From: Triglochin maritima
Taxonomy: Eukaryota; Streptophyta; Magnoliopsida; Alismatales; Juncaginaceae
DNA: 64,000 nt
Direction of reading: 5' to 3'
Assembly: GCA_963682175.1 (NCBI GenBank)
Contig: OY821791.1
Coordinates: 24,789,826-24,853,825, forward strand
This document shows positions 56,547 through 64,000 of the stretch, piece after piece. The notes beneath the pieces are model-generated. The model made no database searches. It was not told the origin of the DNA and saw only the letters and a list, made by a program, of their open reading frames with translations. Positions within the stretch are counted from its first letter, which is position 1. Every line of letters begins with the position of its first letter. The position numbers and the translations under genes are program-made.

Positions 56547-59322
56547 TGTAACGCCCCCGATCCCGTGGGTACGCAAATTGGGAAAGAATACTAGTGTCGC
56601 TATCAGAGACCTCCGCGATGACCGAAGGAGTTACAAAAGACGAAGCAAACGAGACGACTCGACAAGACATAAAGGACATACGGAGATGGATAACTTACAG
56701 GAATAATAAGGAAAAATAAATGTCCATATATGAAAAGTTCAACAATAATATCCGAGTCTCAAAGGAATTACAATAACAGTAAGCGGAAGTAAGATAGAAT
56801 CAAGACTCTGGTCGACGTATCCCTCGTGTACAGAATCTTCGACACTCGTCCAGTCTACCCAATGGGAACCTAAGTACCTGCAAGCACCACATTAACAAAT
56901 GCGTGAGTTTTTAATTAAGAAAACTCAGTATGCTCCTGGACAAAACAACATTTTACAGAGTCATGCAGGGAGTCTAATTAAGACAAAAGCATCCAAAACA
57001 AAACATAAAACACCAAGTGCAACAAAAGGCTACGACTCCATAAGTCGCGCCGGTCGGGCGCACCCGAACCCATTCCTCGAGAGGAACCTGAACACCAGCC
57101 TCACTGGTCAAAGGTGGTCACTCGACAGTGACGCACCGCTCGGCACAAAGCGGTGCGCCGGATAAGTGTCCCAATTCGCGGCAAGTGACCTACATGGTGC
57201 CATCGCGAACTTGGGAATACCTACCCTGAGACAGAATGGCAGCGCGCATGCCCAGGACTTAACTTACCCCTGGCCTCCCAATATGAAGGTCTTATGCGAA
57301 TGGCCTCTGGAGCTAGAGGACCGACTCGGGGCCCGTCGGCCCAGATAACAGAATGTGCCCAGAATTATTAATCATATTAAATGCAATGCAAGCTACTTAA
57401 GCATCTAAAGTCTAATGCAGCTACAAGCTACGGAACGAGCTCAAGGAAGAGTATCCATACCCTCCTAACAGCCCCAAACGAAACAAAATCAGAACATCCC
57501 AACAAGAACCAAACCAAAATCAGCAAACAAACATACCCAGATTGGCAATTCAAGGTAAACAACACATTAAGTCATCTACGGGTCATGATAAGGATGTCAT
57601 AAGGTCTGATATCCTAAGGGTCCTACCTGATCACTACATAACCACACAATAATAAATCACATCATAAGCTTACATATGTGAAATGAAGATACAACACGTG
57701 ATACAACAACATATCACAAATAACGCCATGAACATTCCATTTCAGACATATGCACTTTACCTCTTACCACTCTAAACATGATCAGCAAAGATATGGCCAT
57801 GTACAAGTATGTTGTAGTAACATGACTTAATGAAATATGATTGTGATCTCACAGTCCAGACGGATCTATAGGTATATACATAAAAACACACACACGTACG
57901 TGGTTCTACGATACTATAATTTAAATGGTGAGTTACATAGATCATGGATGAGTTCTAATTTGCCTTCATGCTAGCGTATACCAATGTAAATCAGTAGAGG
58001 TTTATGAAAATCAGATCATATATAAGACGTCATTACTTCTTGACGAAATCAAGCTGATTACCAAATTAAGAAATTAACACAACTCCATTCTACCGATTGC
58101 TTTATCATCTAGATTGAAATATGTCACTTATACTCAGATGGGGTGTGTTAGAGTGATTACCAATCAGAGCATATACATGGTTTAGTCTTTTATTGGAATG
58201 AAATCAGACATGACAAACTGATCTTAACATTCAAAGTGATACATGCAACATTATTTGGACGTAAAAGCTAGATCACGTTTAGATGCGAGATCTGAAATAC
58301 AAGATGATTCACAACTATAACCAGTCACGAAATAATGCAAGCTCATATGATCTAAGATAAGAAACGTATCATAGGAAATCACATATCATAAGCATTAAGA
58401 ACACCATCAACAAAAATCGTCAATCATCACAACTCAACGACAAGGGAAAGTTGCACCACACGCAAGCATGCATGCAAGCACCCTTCCCGACGCGCTCCCT
58501 ACAGCCCAGCCTCCTCCCTTCCAGTTTTCTCCTCAAACCTCTGGGGAAAACATGAGGTGAGGGTCGTGATGATGTGCGGGATGCCCAGCCAGCCTCTGAA
58601 ATTCAGAGAGTGCACAGTCCACCCTATCGGGTAGATCTCCACTTGTGCAACTCCAAACCTCAGACCGACCAGCCCACTAGTGCTGGACTAAACTCCATCC
58701 AACACCCCCTACTTCCTATTACACTAAGGGTCCAGGAGCATACCTGATCGGTCAAGGAAGATTGCCCAAGCTTTTTCGGAGATTCTGCCCACAACCTCTT
58801 CTTCTAGCCGCACAAAGTTGCACTTGACGTAGCTCCCAACTCCACGGAGATCAGCCCACCAATCAGCTGGAGAGGAGGAATGAGTGGTCTGAAGTGGTGT
58901 GTGTGAGTATGGAAAAAGGAGGAAGAGGACGGCTGGGAGGGCCTTATAGTTGTGCACACAACTCTCCAACTTCCTAGCTATCAAGCCACTTCAAGACTTG
59001 CCAAAAATGGCACCAGCAAGGACACCCACAAGTCTCCCTTGAAAGTGCGTGTAACTCTCAGGCTCTCTTCCAATTCCATGCCACCTCCAACCTGGCTCAG
59101 CCCAAAGTCGTCTCTACACTCACCCGGGCCCAAATTGAGTCGATCGAGTCAACCCACCGCGCACTAGCTCGATTTGTCGCACCCGATCGACCAATGAGAA
59201 ATCTGATCAAATCAGCTCAACTAACATGCCATAACACAATTTAATATTCTAAGAACTAACTTATGTGTAACATAGGAGAGTGGATATTATATTAACATTG
59301 TAACGGAAAAGCGGGTCTTACA
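56547..59322 (-). mobile_element. Solo LTR of a Ty3-gypsy-like element
   Basis: 2776 bp, TGTAACGCCCCC to GGGTCTTACA, perfect TSD ATACT (56542-56546, 59323-59327). No primer site, gag or pol inside. On the minus strand it starts TGTAAGACCCG, as many plant gypsy LTRs do, and has a TATA box ACTATAAGG near 58945, so minus orientation is likely. Short frames in it show no known domain. Confidence 0.82.
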
Positions 59323-60573
59323 ATACTACATGGATTTATGCATGAAAAATGAAAGATCTCACCAATATGAAGCGCAAAAGGAAGTTCAAGGTTATATTGA
59401 TGGACACAAACCTGAATTCCCTCAAAACCTGTGAGATGCTAAAGAAGGGATACAAATACGTGAAAGAAATGGGTCCCAAATACTCAAGGGGTGGAGCCCA
59501 CAACAATCGATGCTCACTGAAGGAGTCTTTTATTGTACTTTTTTTTAATATAACTATGTACAAACATAAGTTCCCATCTTCATTTGTCAAAATACATCAA
59601 ATGGGAACCTCAAGAGTGGGTCAATGCACTTGCAAAGAGAACATGACACCACGCGGGGCCAGAATACTCATGTTTGGGCCCCCCTCACAAAGAGCACAAG
59701 ATGAAAGGAGATCCAGTACCTCCTACTATCGACAAGGTCACTAGCCTTGACACGCCTCACCTCCCTACAACGAAGACCACAATGCCCAGCAAGTGATACC
59801 AGATCCGGAGATCCAGTACCTCCTACTATCGACAAGGTAGGCAACGCCGATCAGGCCATGACGGTCTACACTAAATTACTCTCCTAATGCGTCTGAAATC
59901 CTAGGGCCAATGTCTACTTGTTTTAGTTAAGGCTTGATTAAGAGTGATTTTTGGGGCGAAGGAAAGGGTGATGAAATCCCCCACCTTATCTTTTACGGGA
60001 CAGCCCCTCCTAAGTAGCGTTTTGATCTTAAATATAGCAATCAATCGTTCCAATCAAACGCTCAACTCACTCTTGTCCTGATGCAATTCCTACTAACTAA
60101 TGCATGGGCATACAAGATGCATGAATAAGTGTAGGAAATGCGTACCTCACGCCAGCGCTCAACAACTGAAAATATAGCTAAAAGAAAAGACAACTACGTG
60201 CCTAAGTCAACTACATGATGGGTGACCTAAACAAGTAAGAATGTCTAGTCTTTTGCTTTGGATTTTAAGGCCAAGTTGATTAATGGGGGAGTGATTAATG
60301 ATCTGGGAGCAAACTAGAAGTCACAGCATGCAAAATAGGGCTCCCAGATAACTACAATGAAAGAAGCAACTACCAGAAGAAAACGGAGAGCAAGAAACGC
60401 TCACCAGGCCACCAATTCCGAGACCGCTGATTGGCGGTCCCTGTTGAAGCTTTTATGATCCAACTCGTCCAGTAGCCTCCCCTCAATCCAAAGGTCCCCT
60501 GAAACAAACAAAAACTAAAAACAAAAAATTAAAACCACTCGAATCGTCCAAACAAAAGTTTGGACAGAACACC
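59323..60573 (-). other. E11 3' region end and leader joined by deletion
   Basis: At 59707/59708 the end of the ORF region is fused to leader sequence. A 29-bp block starting GATCCAGTACCTCC occurs at about 59709 and again at about 59814. Conserved leader box about 59888-60010 and a perfect stem-loop with GCATGC at 60301-60349. Confidence 0.72.
60301..60349 (-). other. E11 leader stem-loop with GCATGC loop
   Basis: Arms ATCTGGGAGC (60301-60310) and GCTCCCAGAT (60340-60349), GCATGC at 60326-60331. Confidence 0.6.
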
Positions 60574-60591
60574 TCCCCTGCAACTGCGCCA
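60574..60591 (-). other. E11 primer-binding site (tRNA-Asp type)
   Basis: Sense TGGCGCAGTTGCAGGGGA, two changes from the perfect complement. Confidence 0.88.
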
Positions 60592-60597
60592 AAAACT

Positions 60598-61992
60598 TGA
60601 TTGATTCGTTTTATATTAAACCGCAAGTGCACGGCCGCGTTGAAGCTGTGGAAAATACGAGTTGATCCACAGGGAGGTGTGTTGACTTTTAGTTTGTGCG
60701 AAGACGAGTGGGAAAGAAATGATAGAAAGATTGATTACACTAACTACACTAATCTAAACTAGTAAACTAGGAAAGCTTAAATGAAATCACAAAACAAACT
60801 AAACTAAGCAACTAATGAAAGGAGATAAAACTCAGGAATGGAAAACCCCTAAAGGGTGGAGTGTGTGTGTGCACATGAAATAAGTGTGGTGAATGCATAA
60901 AATAAGCTCAAGTGTGGTTAGTGTTTGTTAATGCATAAGAAATACCTCATGGCAAGACCTGTCATTTACAACACTAACCTAGGTGATTAATATGAGCAAT
61001 GCAAGTTTGTTATTAAGAACATAATGAGCATGGAGTGTACCTAACTATGGCAGAAACCATCAAGTAAAGTTCTTATTAATTCAACCAAGCATACTAATAT
61101 CTCTCAGAAATAATAATATCTAGCATTCATACCACCTACATAACATGTACATACATCTACTCCACCCCCAAAGGAGATGGAACTACTCACTCATAATTAA
61201 ACTAACTACATTAACAAAATAAAACATTATACTGAAAAGAAATTCAACTAAGCAAGAAAGGAACATTAAAGAAGCTAATTGAAAGAAACATAAACTAAAG
61301 AAACATGCAAGAATTAAAAGACAAGATTAAAAGAAACTAGGAACAATTATTTTATTAACAATGACTCACATTGAAGGTAGCATTCTTCTCCACCTTGAGT
61401 TTTGCTTCAAGGCTTAATCCTTAGTAGAGAGAATGCCACCAAGCAATGGGTACTTTACAATAGAAGGTGAAGAGTTCTATTTATAGCCATAGAAAAAGGT
61501 AATCCGGGACAATCCCCCGATGTGGGACTAAACAAATACCAAAAATAGCCTAAACAAACACTAATACATACGCTCCAGAAATCTTAACGGATCCGGGAAG
61601 ATCCAGACCGCCAATTGGTGGTCTACATGATACAGATCGAGCTAAATTTTGTTGTGGGCTTTCCTTGATATATTTGTTGGTCTTGGATGCATCTACTTCA
61701 CTTGTTGGAGCTCCGACCCAAATCGAATTGCCAAGATACTCCCCATGATGGTGTGGAGTTTTCTATTTTGCTCTTAGGTCCTTCGGTCTTACGTTCAGGT
61801 CCTTCTCCCTTTCATCTTAGTCCCCAGGTCTCACAATTAAGTCCTTTTTCCCTGCTTTTGGGTCCTTTTATGTCTCTTCTCTTCAAACCTCTTTATTTCT
61901 AAAATTCAAACATAAAACTTATCACGTAGCATTGCTTAGGTGTAAGATAATGGATACAAGATAAAAATATAAGCATGAAATGATGTCAATCA
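60598..61992 (-). repeat. E11 right LTR (5' LTR)
   Basis: 1395 bp, TGATTGATTCG to GTCAATCA. Exact USE (61518-61528) and TATA (61477-61485) on the minus strand, gap 32 nt. Confidence 0.9.
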
Positions 61993-62606
61993 CATGGACT
62001 CAAGGAGCGTTCGGGACGGGATGTGAAGACCCTCGTAGACAATCTGACAAAGGTGCCACAACTCGATGCCATGGTGAGGGCATGAGGATAGTAGCTCCTT
62101 GAATATCTCTAAATATGCATGAAATGTTTCGGTCTCAAGTTGATAGAACGAATTGATTTTGTTCCTCAATTTTGAGTCTGGTGATTTGGAAAGTACTTTT
62201 TGAGAAATGCATATTGAAATTAATCCCAAGTTCTAAAGGCATTCGATTGGTTGTTATACAACCACTGCTTGGCATCATCCTTTAGTGCAAAAGGGACTAG
62301 CCTAAGATGGATGGAGTCTGTGCTAAGTTGTTGCAGCTTGAACATAGCATAGACCTCCCCAAATTCCCTGAGAAAGATATAAGGGTCACCCTTCCCAGTG
62401 AAGTGAGGGAGCATGGAAATGAATTGAGGCTTAAACTCAAAGTGGTTCCCATTCGCCTTTGGTAATACGATGCATGAGGGTAGAGCGGTACGGCTCGGGT
62501 AGCATCAATCACGTAAAGGTATGGGAGCCACAACAGGACGAACATGTAGAACAAGTGGGACAGGTGGGTCCAGCAACTGCTCCTCCTCGCGGTAATGAGA
62601 AGCCAT
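61993..62606 (-). pseudogene. E12 gag, N-terminal and core part
   Basis: ATG at 62606 begins MASHYREEEQ. After LRD a stop interrupts; the frame goes on CYPSRTALPSCIVLP, parallel to LRDRCYPTMAAQPSCIIMP of E3. Core: MLPHFTGKGDPYIFLREFGEVYAMF, VPFALKDDAKQWLYN, then a frameshift near 62225 (after FRTWD) and SKLRNKINSFYQLETETFHAYLEIFKELLSSCPHHGI, WHLCQIVYEGL, RTLLESM. There E11 begins, so the knuckle and protease are not seen. It is clearly the same protein family as the E3 Gag but of a different lineage. Confidence 0.85.
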
Positions 62607-63790
62607 TGAACCCGAACAATGTGCGACACGAGAGGAGGGAGGCGTCGAGAAATCGACTACCGAAGCAGGGTTGATGACACGCCTCGTCAAACGGCCGCTC
62701 TCGTCTCGTGCCCACACAAGCATGCACCAAGGTGCACACACACAAACCAAAAAAAAATTAAACAAAGAATGTGCGTAGAGGAGAAGACAGAGGGACACAA
62801 AAGAGAGAGAATGACTCAGGAGAGAAGGGAAGACGTCCTTATGCTACGACGGGTGGGTACAGGTAGAAGCACACAAGAAAACAAGGCTCAAACAATCCTA
62901 AGGTCGCTATAGGTCCTTACAGCTAGACGACGCCTAACTGCGAGGTCACACAGCCTCAACACGTCTCACCTCCCCACGACGAGGACCACAAAGCCCAGCA
63001 AGTGAGTCAAGATCTGGAGATCTCATCTCTCCTACTATCGACAGAGTGGGCGACGCCGATCAGGCCATGACGGTCGAGACCGTATCACTCTCCTCATGCG
63101 CCCAAAATCCTTAGGGCCAATTTCTAATTGATTTTAAAATTAGACTCTTCATTAATGTGGTTTTTGGGGCGAAGGAAAGGGTGATGAAATCCCCCACCTT
63201 ATCTTATATGGGACAGCCCCTCCTTAGTAGTGTTTTGGAGTCTTAATCTAGCAATCAACTCTCCAAACAAACGCTCAACTCACACTTGTTGCAATGCAAT
63301 TCCTACTAACTAATGCATGTTCATACGAAATGCATGAATGGGAGTAGGAAATGCGTACCTCACGCCAGCACTCAGCAACTGAAAGTAAAGCTAAAATAAA
63401 AGACAATCTACGTGCCTAAGTCGAGTACATGATGCATGACCTAAACAATAAAGAATGCCTAATCTTTTGCTTTGGGTTTTAAGGTCCATGTTGCTTAAAG
63501 GGAGATGGATTATTGATCTGGGAACAAACTATGTCAAAACATTACAAATCGAGTCCCATATCACTATATCAGATAATACAACAAGCCAAAGAAAAAACTA
63601 AGGAAACAGATCTCACCAGACCGCCAATTGACGATCTCAAGCCGCTAATTGCCGGTCCAAGCTTCTCTGTTCTGCTCCATTTTTTTCCTGGTGATTTCCC
63701 TTTAGCCTCTGAATCTCCTGAAACAAAGAAAACTACAAAATACAAATTAAATCCACTCGAATCGTCCAAACCAAAGTCTGGACTGGCACC
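62607..63790 (-). other. E12 leader
   Basis: No credible gene. Conserved box at about 63105-63230; a decayed stem-loop at about 63514-63570; palindrome-like CCGCCAATTGACGATC near 63620. Confidence 0.7.
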
Positions 63791-63808
63791 TCCCTGGCAA
63801 CGACGCCA
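63791..63808 (-). other. E12 primer-binding site (tRNA-Asp type)
   Basis: Sense TGGCGTCGTTGCCAGGGA, two changes from the perfect complement. Confidence 0.9.
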
Positions 63809-63814
63809 AAAACT

Positions 63815-64000
63815 TGTTTAATCGTTTTAAATACCGCAAGTGCACGACCGTGTTGAAGCGGTGGCAAGTACGGGTCGATCCTCAGTGAGGTGAGTAGCCT
63901 CTGATTTTTCAGAAATCAAGTGGCAACAAAGAGGAAGAAGAGTTTGTCTATGCTAATCTACGTTACACTAAACTACTAAGAAGAAAAATGCAAAGTAAAG
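63815..64000 (-). repeat. E12 5' LTR, partial
   Basis: Starts TGTTTAATCG; matches the start of E7 (32999) for the visible 186 bp. The window ends inside it. Confidence 0.82.

Larger units (their letters stand above)
56084..61992 (-). mobile_element. E11: family A copy without ORF (contains a solo LTR)
   Basis: 56084-56546 and 59323-59707 are 3' region; the ORF and part of the leader are deleted at 59707/59708; leader 59708-60573; primer site 60574-60591; LTR 60598-61992. The left LTR may be the shared one at 54814-56083. TSD at right would be CATGG (61993-61997) with no partner found. Confidence 0.78.
61993..64000 (-). mobile_element. E12: gag-bearing Athila-type relative of family A, cut at both sides
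   Basis: Gag start to middle (62606-61993), leader, primer site and the first 186 bp of an LTR (63815-64000) that runs off the window. E11 breaks its gag on the left. Its leader box and LTR match those of family A and E7, so it is a candidate supplier of Gag. Confidence 0.82.

Noticed and set aside
57166..57602. Short open frames within the solo LTR (for example 57166-57348, 57381-57602)
   Set aside because: No domain, no conservation to compare, and they lie in a structure explained as an LTR.

Overview
This is a stretch of plant nuclear DNA made almost entirely of LTR retrotransposons. I see no intact host gene, RNA gene or CRISPR array. The evidence for a flowering plant is Ty1-copia and Athila-type Ty3-gypsy proteins, primer-binding sites matching plant initiator tRNA-Met and tRNA-Asp, a plant snRNA-type USE/TATA promoter in the LTRs, and a CACTA transposon end. 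The density of nesting suggests gene-poor heterochromatin; the species cannot be named from the sequence.

Left half (1-27115): a four-level nest with 5-bp target-site duplications at each internal level. E1 is a Sirevirus-like copia element holding only gag; its 5' LTR carries a piece of another copia LTR. E2 (1516-24224, TSD GTCGC) sits in the E1 gag. E3 (6573-22257, TSD GTGTA) sits in the 3' region of E2. E5 (11829-19166, TSD CCTGC) sits between gag and protease of E3. E3 also carries a rearranged LTR scrap (E4) flanked by a 140-bp duplication.

Right half (27164-64000): E6, same family as E2/E5, with a chimeric 3' LTR split by a solo LTR (E7, TSD GTTGT); a CACTA end; two oppositely oriented family fragments (E8, E9); a Ty3-gypsy gag-protease remnant; E10, reverse strand, split by an 8.2-kb copia element (E13, 43737-51961); E11, which lost its ORF and received a 2.8-kb solo LTR (TSD ATACT); and E12, a gag-bearing relative running off the right edge.

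The main theme is one non-autonomous family ('family A': E2, E5, E6, E9, E10, E11). It has a tRNA-Asp primer site, one ORF of about 500 codons with a CCHC zinc knuckle but no recognisable capsid, protease, reverse transcriptase or integrase, and a rich set of conserved non-coding structures: a USE-TATA promoter with an invariant 32-nt gap, a leader stem-loop often displaying the palindrome GCATGC, a leader box shared with gag-bearing relatives E3 and E12, and a GNRA-type hairpin with covarying stem before the polypurine tract. This looks like a gag-derived parasite that depends on Athila-type partners in trans. No Athila-type reverse transcriptase or integrase occurs in the window, so the enzymes must come from elsewhere. 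All reading frames seen are broken to some degree.
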